In this document: positions 47,728 to 55,883 of the stretch, one piece after another | How positions within the stretch are numbered: the stretch's first letter is position 1 | Layout of the letters: each line of letters begins with the position of its first letter | Source of the DNA: a virus | Length of the DNA stretch: 64,000 nt | IMG/VR virus record: IMGVR_UViG_3300008266_000027 | Span: 1 to 64,000 of that record | Reading direction: 5' to 3' (one strand) | The notes under the pieces: generated by a model | What the model was told of the DNA's origin: nothing | Database searches by the model: none | What the model saw: only the letters and a program-made list of their open reading frames with translations | Translations under genes and position numbers: made by a program

Positions 47728-50244
47728 TTAATTATTAATTTTAATATATTTACCAGATTCTTCTGGTAATGTTAATGATATTGGTTGAAAATTTGTATCG
47801 AATACATATACCTCACCAGAATATGTAGGACTAGAAAAATTACCGCCATCTTTATATGCCCCTACAATAACGCTGTCTCCATTTATGGCAACTGACCAAC
47901 CAAAAGAATCTTCTCCACTCTCATTGTCATCAGGGGAACTGGGTGAACTAAGCTGCCTTATAAGATCCCAACTCTCAATTCCAGTTGTATTTTTTTTATA
48001 AAGATAAGCTTTACCATGAGTCGCACCATCAGAAATATCACTGTATGCACCTACTATTATATAGTCACCACTAATACTAACTGAATTACCAAAATAAAAA
48101 AATACATCTTCACTATTAGAGTTAAGTGTTTGAGCAAAACCCCAGTTGTCAACTCCGCCACTATCTTTCTTAAATACATAGGCTTCACCAGCGTTATTTA
48201 AAGTTTCAGTAGAGCCGTCATCTTGAGGTGCTCCTACTACTATATAGTCGCTATTAATTGCAACTGAAGAACCAAATTTGTCACTTGCATCTGGATTATT
48301 AGAGTTTAGTGTTTTAATTAAGCCCCAGTTGTCAACTCCACCACTGTCTTTCTTAAATACATAGACTTCACCGGCGTCATTTAAAGTTTCAGTAGAGCCG
48401 TCATCCTGAGGTGCCCCTACCACTATATAGTCGCCGCTAATAGCTACTGACCAGCCAAAATAATCACTTGCATCTGGATTATTAGAATTTAGTGTTTTAA
48501 TTAAGCCCCAGTTGTCAACTCCACCACTATCTTTCTTAAATACATAGGCTTGACCAGCATTAGAAAGGTTTACACCTGGAGTACCACTGCCTAGTGGTCC
48601 TCCTACCACTATATAGTCGCCGCTAATAGCTACTGACCAACCAAATTGAGGTTGTTCATAAATTGAAGAGGTATGAGTCAGTGTCTTAATAGATGTCCAG
48701 TCGTTAAATCCAGTTGTATTTTTTTTAAAAATAAAAGCTCTACCTTGAATATTACTTTGATTTGGCGCACCGATAACGATGTAACCACCATCTACACTAA
48801 CGCTATGCCCAAAAAGACCACCAACCACAACATCAATAATTGGTGAATTTAATATTTCATAAGTTTTAGTTAATGTTAAAAAATTACTAGAAAGTAACGC
48901 ACTATTTGATAAATCACTGTCGGTAACATCTCTACCATCTAGAGGTACCCATGTACTTCCATCTGGAAGAGCTGCTTGAAAACTACTATAGTTCATAGCA
49001 GATTCAACTATATCACCTAGCACATAAGGATTTACTGCTGTATTTGTTGTGTCATTTATGGTTATGCTGTTAGATCCAGAAACTATAGATGTGCCAAAAC
49101 CAGAAGTTAAAGACCTAAATCTTAAATTAGCACCTATTTTATCTTTAAAAAAATTTATGCCAGTTCCAACGTTAGAAGCAGTATTGGCCTCACCGCCAAG
49201 TGATATTAATTCTATTGACTCTGATAGTTGATTTATAGAAAATCCTGCTCCAGCCACTAGTGATTTAAACTCTAGATTTGCTCCAATTTTTTGTTTAAAA
49301 ATACCAGCACCAGTACCTACGTTAGAGGCGGTATTGGTTTCACCAAGAGGCGTAGATATTATTATTTCGTCTGACATGCTACTAATAGTAGTTGCTGTAC
49401 CAGCTACTAGTGATTTAAACTGTAGATCAGTTCCAATTTTTTGCTTAAATAAGCCTATGCCTGTGCCTGTATTAGAGGCTGTATTAATTTCTACAGCTCC
49501 AGTACTTATAGATATACTATCTATGCTAGAAGTAATAGTGGCATTACCGGCTGCAACTAAAGATTTAAATCTTAAATCAACTCCAACTTTCTGCTTATAA
49601 AAGCCTTCGCCAATGCCTACATTAACAGCATTATTTATTTCGCCGCTGCCTTCTCCGCCTCCACCAGATCTAGAGTCAAACCTAAATATATTGGAATTCT
49701 CTATTATGTTAGATGCTGAGCCAGCAGTTTTAAATTTACCGCTAGAATCAGTACATTGTAATATTACGTAACCAAGAGGAAGACCGCTCGATACGAAAAA
49801 ATTACCTGGATTTTCTAAATTTGTCTCTAAAGAAAATTCATCAGAAAATATGACTGATATTTTTCCAGCACCAACTAGTGTAAATCCTGCTATTCTATAA
49901 TAGCTAACTGTATTAGACGTAGGCCATGTTATCTCAAAGTCTGATGTATTAGATACTGTTTGAGCCTGGAAATCTATCCATAGAGAAGCTAGATCAGTAA
50001 ATATTTGACCTTGAATAGGTAAAGTTATACTTACAGTATTATCTGCTGCTATTATTTTTGAGTCAGAGAAGTTTATTTTTGAATCTGGAGTGGGAAATGA
50101 CGCTGATATTTTTAGTGGAAAATCTAGGTCTATATTTATATTGTCTACTAAATTACTTAGCAAATAATTATTACTAAGGCCTAGTTCTCTTGAATTATCT
50201 GTTTTAGAACTTATTTGTCTGAGATCTTGCTTTGTGTTTGACAT
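47728..50244 (-). CDS. Tail fibre paralogue B with six-blade FG-GAP propeller
   Basis: An 838-residue fibre. The N-terminal domain and four NTASN-type repeats are as in paralogue A. After the tip motif WVPLDGRDVTDSDL come six FG-GAP blades (FGWSVAISGDYIVVGAPQDD type, ~60 residues each), then the shared end LPEESGKYIKI. The propeller is thus inserted into the collar-like tip. FG-GAP blades form integrin-type beta-propellers, often ligand-binding. The DDGS loops may bind calcium. No ribosome site precedes the ATG, so it is probably coupled. Confidence 0.82.
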   Translation of the reverse strand: MSNTKQDLRQISSKTDNSRELGLSNNYLLSNLVDNINIDLDFPLKISASFPTPDSKINFSDSKIIAADNTVSITLPIQGQIFTDLASLWIDFQAQTVSNTSDFEITWPTSNTVSYYRIAGFTLVGAGKISVIFSDEFSLETNLENPGNFFVSSGLPLGYVILQCTDSSGKFKTAGSASNIIENSNIFRFDSRSGGGGEGSGEINNAVNVGIGEGFYKQKVGVDLRFKSLVAAGNATITSSIDSISISTGAVEINTASNTGTGIGLFKQKIGTDLQFKSLVAGTATTISSMSDEIIISTPLGETNTASNVGTGAGIFKQKIGANLEFKSLVAGAGFSINQLSESIELISLGGEANTASNVGTGINFFKDKIGANLRFRSLTSGFGTSIVSGSNSITINDTTNTAVNPYVLGDIVESAMNYSSFQAALPDGSTWVPLDGRDVTDSDLSNSALLSSNFLTLTKTYEILNSPIIDVVVGGLFGHSVSVDGGYIVIGAPNQSNIQGRAFIFKKNTTGFNDWTSIKTLTHTSSIYEQPQFGWSVAISGDYIVVGGPLGSGTPGVNLSNAGQAYVFKKDSGGVDNWGLIKTLNSNNPDASDYFGWSVAISGDYIVVGAPQDDGSTETLNDAGEVYVFKKDSGGVDNWGLIKTLNSNNPDASDKFGSSVAINSDYIVVGAPQDDGSTETLNNAGEAYVFKKDSGGVDNWGFAQTLNSNSEDVFFYFGNSVSISGDYIIVGAYSDISDGATHGKAYLYKKNTTGIESWDLIRQLSSPSSPDDNESGEDSFGWSVAINGDSVIVGAYKDGGNFSSPTYSGEVYVFDTNFQPISLTLPEESGKYIKINN
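49682..49762. repeat. 81-bp block shared among fibre genes (copy in B)
   Basis: Identical to 47062-47142 in fibre A, in the same position within the gene. Confidence 0.85.
50072..50147. repeat. 76-bp block shared by fibre genes A and B (copy in B)
   Basis: Identical to 47551-47626. Confidence 0.85.
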
Positions 50245-50251
50245 AATGTAT

Positions 50252-52933
50252 TTAATTGTTTATTTTAATATATTTATTACTTTCAGTCGGTAGATATAAG
50301 ATATTATTAGATTTAATAAATAAATAAGCTTCACCGGCATTAGGCACTCCCTCTGAAATATCATCATCTAAATAAGCCCCTATTACTATATGTTCACCAT
50401 CTATAGCTACCGAATTGCCAAATCTATCAGTATTACTTTCATTAGGCGAATTCAGAGTCTTGATCCATCCCCAGTTATTGGGTCCACCCTGATTTTTTTT
50501 AAATATGTAGACTTCACCGGCTCTACTAATAGCATCAGTAGAGCCACCGTCATCGTAAGCTCCCACTACTATATAGTCACCATCTATAGCTACTGAATTG
50601 CCAAAAAAATCATCTATGTCTTCATCTGGCGAATTAAGTATCTTAATTAAGCCCCAGTTATCAGGTCCACCTTGATCTTTTTTGAATATGTAGACTTCAC
50701 CAGCTCTACTAATAGCATCAGCAGTACCATCATCTAAATAAGCCCCTATTACTATATGTTCACCATCTATAGCTACTGAATTGCCAAATCTATCAGTATT
50801 ACTTTCATTAGGCGAATTTAGAGTCTTAATCCATCCCCAGTTATTGGGTCCACCCTGATTTTTTTTAAATACATAGGCTTCACCAGCGCTACTTATAGCA
50901 TCAGTAGAGCCACCATCATCGTAAGCTCCTACTACCATATAGTCATCATCTATAGCCACTGACCAGCCAAAATTATCACTTGCATCTTCATTGGAAGAAT
51001 TAAGTGTTTTTATTAAACCCCAATTGTCAGTTCCGCCTTGATCTTTATAAAATACATAGGCTTCACCAGCGCTACTTATAGCATCAGTAGATCCGTCATC
51101 TTGAGGTGCCCCTACTACTATATAGTTACCGCTAATAGCTACTGACGAGCCAAAATAATCACTTGTATCTTCATTGGAAGAGTTAAGCGTCTTAATTAAA
51201 CCCCAGTTGTCAACTCCGCCCTGATCTTTTTTGTAGACATATGCTTCACCAGCACCGCCTATAGCATTAGTGGAACCTCCTTCGTAAGGTGCTCCTACTA
51301 CAATATAGCTGCCACTAATGGCTACTGAAAAGCCAAAATCACCAAGTGGCAAAGTAAGAGTCTTTATCAGTCCCCAGTTGTTAACTCCGCCAAAATCTTT
51401 TTTATATATATAGACATCTCCGTCAAGAGAAAGACTACCAGCAGACCCATCATCCGACGGAGATCCTATTACCATATAATCACCATCTATAGCTACTGAA
51501 TAACCAAACCAAGCACCTATAGCTGGCATTGGTGAATTTAAGATGCGTTCTGGTATCGATGAAATGTCTGGAATAAGCACGCTTTCGCTAGCATTTCCGC
51601 TATTAAGTAAATCACTGCCGGCTATGCTCCTTCCATCCATGGGCACCCAGTTAATTCCGTCCGGTCTAGATGATTGAAAATCTAAATAATTAAGATAAGA
51701 TACTCTTATATCGCCCAACTCATTTTCTTGTGGTGGGATAATTGTATCTATATTTACAGAATTAGCACTAAAAGTTAAATTTATATTTGTGCCAGCTACT
51801 AGTGTTTTAAATTCTAGATTTACTCCAGTCTTCTGTTTGAATATGCCGGCTCCAGTTCCTACGTTAGATGCTGTATTAATTTCACCATTTATTGCACTTA
51901 AAGTTACAGCATCTGCACTAGAAGTTAGCACTAGATTTCCAACTGGTGTTAGTGTTTTAAATTCTAGGTTTACTCCAGTCTTCTGTTTGAATATGCCAGC
52001 TCCAGTTCCTACGTTAGATGCTGTATTAGCTTCGCCATATGATGTGCTTATTTCTATGGAATTAGTGCCTGGAGTAATAACTGCGCTGCCACTTGCTACA
52101 AGCGACTTAAACTCTAGATCAACGCCAGTTTTCTGCTTAAATACACCGGCTCCAGTCCCTACATTAGACGCAGTATTAGTTTCGCCTGGCGGTGTGCTTA
52201 TGGTAATGCTGTCTGTACCTGGAGTTAGTGTTATGTTTGAACCGGCTACTAGAGTTTTAAACTCTAGATCAACACCAGTTTTCTGCTTAAATATGCCTTC
52301 ACCACCACCTACATTAGACGCAGTATTAGCTTCGCCAGCAACTATACCACCGCCAGCTCTCCAGTCAAACCTAAATATATTGGAATTCTCTATTATGTTA
52401 GATGCTGAGCCAGCAGTTTTAAATTTACCATCAGCATGAGTACATTGCAGTACTGCGTAGCCTATAGATATTCCGCTTGGAATAAAGAATCCGCCTGCGT
52501 CTGGTAGGCTAGCTTCAGAGGCAGCCTCACTTGAAAACAATGCAAGAATATTGCCAGCAGTAGTAAGAGTAAACACTGCTATCCTATAATAGCCAACCGT
52601 ATTAGACGTAGGCCATGTTATCTCAAAGTCTGATGTATTAGATACTGTTTGAGCCTGGAAATCTATCCATAGAGAAGCTAGATCAGTAAATATTTGACCT
52701 TGAATAGGCGGATGAACTTTGGTGACACCATCTGGACCTAGTATGGCAGAATCTGAGAAATTTATCTTTGAGTCTGGCGTAGGAAAAGAGGCTGATAGTT
52801 TTAGTGGAAAATCTAGGTCTGTGTTGATCTTGCTTATTATCTGGCCTAGATGAGAGCCCTGAGTTAAGCCTAGCTGCTTAAAATTTTGTGTTTTGGCTTC
52901 TATCTGTCTAAGATCTTGCTTTGTAAACGGCAT
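50252..52933 (-). CDS. Tail fibre paralogue C with seven-blade FG-GAP propeller
   Basis: An 893-residue fibre, first of the three in transcription order. It has the shared N-terminus, four NTASN-type repeats and the tip motif WVPMDGRSIAGSDL. Seven FG-GAP blades follow (FGNSVAIDGDYIVVGAYDDG type), then LPTESNKYIKI. Seven blades could close a full propeller. The last four blades show a recent two-blade duplication in the DNA. AGGA precedes the ATG and TATAAT lies 47 nt upstream, so the three fibres probably form one unit. Confidence 0.83.
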   Translation of the reverse strand: MPFTKQDLRQIEAKTQNFKQLGLTQGSHLGQIISKINTDLDFPLKLSASFPTPDSKINFSDSAILGPDGVTKVHPPIQGQIFTDLASLWIDFQAQTVSNTSDFEITWPTSNTVGYYRIAVFTLTTAGNILALFSSEAASEASLPDAGGFFIPSGISIGYAVLQCTHADGKFKTAGSASNIIENSNIFRFDWRAGGGIVAGEANTASNVGGGEGIFKQKTGVDLEFKTLVAGSNITLTPGTDSITISTPPGETNTASNVGTGAGVFKQKTGVDLEFKSLVASGSAVITPGTNSIEISTSYGEANTASNVGTGAGIFKQKTGVNLEFKTLTPVGNLVLTSSADAVTLSAINGEINTASNVGTGAGIFKQKTGVNLEFKTLVAGTNINLTFSANSVNIDTIIPPQENELGDIRVSYLNYLDFQSSRPDGINWVPMDGRSIAGSDLLNSGNASESVLIPDISSIPERILNSPMPAIGAWFGYSVAIDGDYMVIGSPSDDGSAGSLSLDGDVYIYKKDFGGVNNWGLIKTLTLPLGDFGFSVAISGSYIVVGAPYEGGSTNAIGGAGEAYVYKKDQGGVDNWGLIKTLNSSNEDTSDYFGSSVAISGNYIVVGAPQDDGSTDAISSAGEAYVFYKDQGGTDNWGLIKTLNSSNEDASDNFGWSVAIDDDYMVVGAYDDGGSTDAISSAGEAYVFKKNQGGPNNWGWIKTLNSPNESNTDRFGNSVAIDGEHIVIGAYLDDGTADAISRAGEVYIFKKDQGGPDNWGLIKILNSPDEDIDDFFGNSVAIDGDYIVVGAYDDGGSTDAISRAGEVYIFKKNQGGPNNWGWIKTLNSPNESNTDRFGNSVAIDGEHIVIGAYLDDDISEGVPNAGEAYLFIKSNNILYLPTESNKYIKINN
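50365..50926. repeat. 366-bp tandem duplication inside the propeller of fibre C
   Basis: The segment from 50365 recurs from 50731, 366 bp (two blades, 122 codons) later, with only a few differences over about 200 bp. It implies recent growth of the propeller from five to seven blades, or conversion between blades. Confidence 0.8.
52371..52429. repeat. 59-bp block shared with fibres A and B (copy in C)
   Basis: Matches the first 59 bases of the 81-bp blocks at 47062 and 49682. Confidence 0.85.
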
Positions 52934-52980
52934 GCCTAGTCCTATAACTATATTAAAGCAAAATACTGCTTAATACTATA

Positions 52981-52986
52981 ATTATA
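52981..52986 (-). promoter_or_regulatory. TATAAT promoter-like hexamer for the fibre genes
   Basis: Minus-strand CCGGTATAAT, 47 nt before the ATG at 52933. A small hairpin (AGCAGTATTTTGCT) lies in the leader. No -35 match. Confidence 0.55.
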
Positions 52987-53039
52987 CCGGATTAAGGCTT
53001 ATACAAGTTTAACTTATATGGCTAATTTTACTAGTATTT

Positions 53040-54560
53040 CTAGTTATCTGTTTCTAGATACACCGAAGCCACATCAACGCCAACTGCTAGACCCGTTGCT
53101 GCATTGTGTCTCCAGATCTGCCAAGTAAGTAATTGAGTATTTAGTGGAATATTTGTAATAATTGCACCAGTTGTAGAAACTCCAGTAGATAAGTTCACGA
53201 CCTGATAATCAACCTCAATTCCATTAGGCGGGCAATATAGAGATAGCTCATAGAAATCAGTATTTGTTGATTCTGGAAAGCTGGCCCCAAGATCTATCTT
53301 TGTAGCGGTACCCGTTCCGTCGTTATGCATGATTTGAAGTGTTGTATCGGCCGCATCCAAGCCTACACCTATAATGTTAGTAAAACTTGATGGTTCAGCA
53401 TTTCCAAGTACAGCATTACTTGAGGTTAATCCAACAAATAGTCTCGCACCTGTTGCAAGGGTTGCATCACTTATCCCAAATCTTGCAACAAAATGGAAAC
53501 CTCCTCTGCCTGTTCCATTACCGATTCCAAACTGAAGAACTGTACTTCTAAGACCTGAAGATGCGTTGCCTGTGGCAGCTGAAACATAACCAACACGCCT
53601 CATCCAAGTGAAAAAGTTTGTTGTAGCAACGTTTCGAATTGTGGCTGTTCCGTTACCTGTAGGAGCTGCACCGCCAAATACAGTTGATGTTGTTGCGTTA
53701 CCATTTGCCTTAAAAGCAAATACTGCATTTCTTGCAAAGAAAGGTTGAAAAGAATAATCTACACCAGATTTACCAATCTGAGCAAACATCTGTCTTCCGC
53801 CAACATCTTTAACATAGGTTGAGACCCCTACAGATGGAACGGATGGCGTGGAACTTTCATTCCAGCTTAATACAGTTTCATTTCCTGTGTGAGTTGATCT
53901 TGTTCTTAGGTTAGCAGCAGATACGTTATCCACGCTGCCTAGCCCTAAATCAGACTTTTGCAATGTAACTATTCCAGTAAACCCGTTTACAGAATTTACG
54001 TCTGATGGAGAAACTTCAACATAAGTAGAGCCTGACCATCTATATGCTTTATTAGTGTCAAGCGCTAAATATACCACAGACTGTTCACCTGTAGTAGGAA
54101 ACTGCGACAGCTGTGAAAACTCTAAAACTTCATCAACATAAGATGGCAGATACGCACTCGGAACTTTGCCTGCTTCTAGAGGAGCGTATCCATTTAGCGC
54201 GCCTCTGTTAGCTGTATTTTCTTTTAAGTCAAGTGCAGATTGAGTAGCACTTGAAATAGGCTTATTAGCGTCACTTGTATTGTCTACATTTGACAGTCCA
54301 ATCTGTGCTTTTGTTACAGAGTGAGGATTGCTAGTATTATTAAAATGAGAATCGAAAACAGACTTAGGAGTAACTTCAGCAGCTTGTCTTTTAGCTTCTA
54401 GTTCAGCTGTAGCGTCTAAAACCTCAATTGAGTAGTTTCCAGAAGCTCCCCAAACACCTTGAGCAATACATGTGTCGATCCAGGTCTGATATTCGGAGTT
54501 ATTCTTATAAGCAGATAAAACTTTACTAGGTGATATTAGCGTTACGTTTATTCTTTTCAT
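53040..54560 (-). CDS. Tail fibre / receptor-binding protein
   Basis: A 506-residue protein. The middle carries typical fibre motifs: HSVTKAQIGLSNVDNTSDAN, YAPLEAGKVPSAYLP, LALDTNKAYRWSGSTYVEV and LGLGSVDNVSA. The C-terminal half (~230-506) is beta-rich with Gly and Thr and ends in a compact domain (FVARFGISDATLATGARLFV), probably the receptor-binding head. The shaft would be trimeric. It overlaps the pectate-lyase-fold gene by one base, so the two may be partners. Confidence 0.8.
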   Translation of the reverse strand: MKRINVTLISPSKVLSAYKNNSEYQTWIDTCIAQGVWGASGNYSIEVLDATAELEAKRQAAEVTPKSVFDSHFNNTSNPHSVTKAQIGLSNVDNTSDANKPISSATQSALDLKENTANRGALNGYAPLEAGKVPSAYLPSYVDEVLEFSQLSQFPTTGEQSVVYLALDTNKAYRWSGSTYVEVSPSDVNSVNGFTGIVTLQKSDLGLGSVDNVSAANLRTRSTHTGNETVLSWNESSTPSVPSVGVSTYVKDVGGRQMFAQIGKSGVDYSFQPFFARNAVFAFKANGNATTSTVFGGAAPTGNGTATIRNVATTNFFTWMRRVGYVSAATGNASSGLRSTVLQFGIGNGTGRGGFHFVARFGISDATLATGARLFVGLTSSNAVLGNAEPSSFTNIIGVGLDAADTTLQIMHNDGTGTATKIDLGASFPESTNTDFYELSLYCPPNGIEVDYQVVNLSTGVSTTGAIITNIPLNTQLLTWQIWRHNAATGLAVGVDVASVYLETDN

Positions 54561-55831
54561 TATTCAGCCGCCCTTACGATTAAGTTTAACTCTGTAGCTA
54601 ATAAGTTGTTAACAGTAGTATTGTTAGCTATAAACATCTCTATAAAGTCATTTGGCACTAAAGTCGCTATTGTCTGACAGAAAAAGTTTTCATTTCTACC
54701 TGCTTGAGAGGTAGTAGCTTGAGACTCAGAATCTGCTATAGTTGTTCCATTTTTTGCAATTCTGATTGTTATATTGGCGGCTTGTGTTGATACCGAATTT
54801 GCCGATACAGAAGCTGTAACAACAAATTCTTTAGTAATACCGCCAGTATAGGTTAGTCTGTTATTAGTATGTGAAAATTTTTGATTTATTGAAGATGCAA
54901 CGGTTGTTCCTTCAATTTTTTCAAATACGCCTTGTGTTACTATGGGATTTTCTGTTGCGTTATTTGAAAATGACATCAATCCAATTGAGGCGGTATTTGT
55001 AATACCTTTACAGTTTTGGAATAAGGCTGTGTTGCTTGTATAGGTCAATCCACCAGTGTAAGTAGCTCCACCACTAAAATTAACTGTAATTAGTATGTAA
55101 CTTTCTGCGCCAGCTGTAAAAGTAACTGCGGGATCAACAAAAATGGCAGTAGCTCCGCCAAAAGCAACGAACGAAGAATAGATTACTCGTATTCTTCTGC
55201 TTATAGTCAGTGTAGATGGGAAATTTAAAGTAGTCTGACCTGCAATACCAGTAAACAAACACTGATCGAAACCCACAGTTGATATCGTGCCGTCAAAAGT
55301 CATGTTAGCTGAGCTTAGCAACGCGCAGTCAGTCATGATAAAGTTGTTATAGCTCTTGATTAGCCCCACGCTAGCACAGTTGGTGAAGTTCACCCCGAAC
55401 CAGTCGATAGCCTGGTTGGCATTTCCAGTAGCATCTAGATTTAGTGCTGTGCCGTGTGTGATTGAGATGTTTCTCATTGGTATGGACCAAGCAGAACTTA
55501 GTAGCGCCGTACTGGAACTTAGCCCAGTAGATATAAGGAAGCAGTTCTCTGATGAACCGCCTATTATGGTCGTGTTTTGACTACCAACCAGCCTGTCTCC
55601 AGTCAAGTCAACGGTAGTAGTTATAAAATAAGTAACGTTAGCAGCTAGTGTTATTACACCAGAAACAGCAGCAGGAAAGTCTGATTTGCTGTTTACAAAT
55701 ATCATATTTGGAAAAGGCGATGTATCAGTTATTGTGTTTATCTGCGTCTGAAGGCCTGATTCAATTGCTTCAACCTCAGCATCCGTAGCCATGTCAGCAG
55801 AAATAAATTTTGGATTAATAGGTAAGGTCAC
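54560..55831 (-). CDS. Beta-helix tail protein with jelly-roll-like end
   Basis: A 423-residue protein. After a helical start, residues ~45-280 show short repeated strands with Asn and Ser turns (ITLAANVTYFITTTVDLTGD, then IIGGSSENCFLIS), typical of right-handed beta-helix tailspikes. The C-terminal ~130 residues (TKEFVVTASVSANSVSTQAA, then NDFIEMFIANNTTV) resemble small jelly-roll domains that cap phage fibres. No catalytic motif for a depolymerase can be named. A TTCG-loop hairpin lies upstream. Confidence 0.7.
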   Translation of the reverse strand: MTLPINPKFISADMATDAEVEAIESGLQTQINTITDTSPFPNMIFVNSKSDFPAAVSGVITLAANVTYFITTTVDLTGDRLVGSQNTTIIGGSSENCFLISTGLSSSTALLSSAWSIPMRNISITHGTALNLDATGNANQAIDWFGVNFTNCASVGLIKSYNNFIMTDCALLSSANMTFDGTISTVGFDQCLFTGIAGQTTLNFPSTLTISRRIRVIYSSFVAFGGATAIFVDPAVTFTAGAESYILITVNFSGGATYTGGLTYTSNTALFQNCKGITNTASIGLMSFSNNATENPIVTQGVFEKIEGTTVASSINQKFSHTNNRLTYTGGITKEFVVTASVSANSVSTQAANITIRIAKNGTTIADSESQATTSQAGRNENFFCQTIATLVPNDFIEMFIANNTTVNNLLATELNLIVRAAE

Positions 55832-55850
55832 GAGTTCTCCTATTTAAGAA

Positions 55851-55868
55851 GGGGCGCCGAAGCGCCCC
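55851..55868 (-). terminator. GC-rich TTCG-loop hairpin after the long fibre gene
   Basis: Minus-strand GGGGCGC, TTCG, GCGCCCC: seven G-C pairs with a very stable tetraloop. It lies between the 1130-residue fibre gene and the next start. Only a weak T stretch follows, so it may be a partial terminator or a processing/stability element. Confidence 0.65.
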
Positions 55869-55883
55869 GAACTTTAAAAGCTA

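Noticed and set aside
46528-50244. A diversity-generating retroelement acting on the fibre repeats
   Set aside because: No reverse transcriptase is present in the window and the repeat differences are not limited to adenine positions.
51789-52439. Long plus-strand frames with repeats opposite fibre genes, also at 46528-46899 and 49334-49600
   Set aside because: They are antisense shadows of the NTASN repeats and repeat only because the real genes do.
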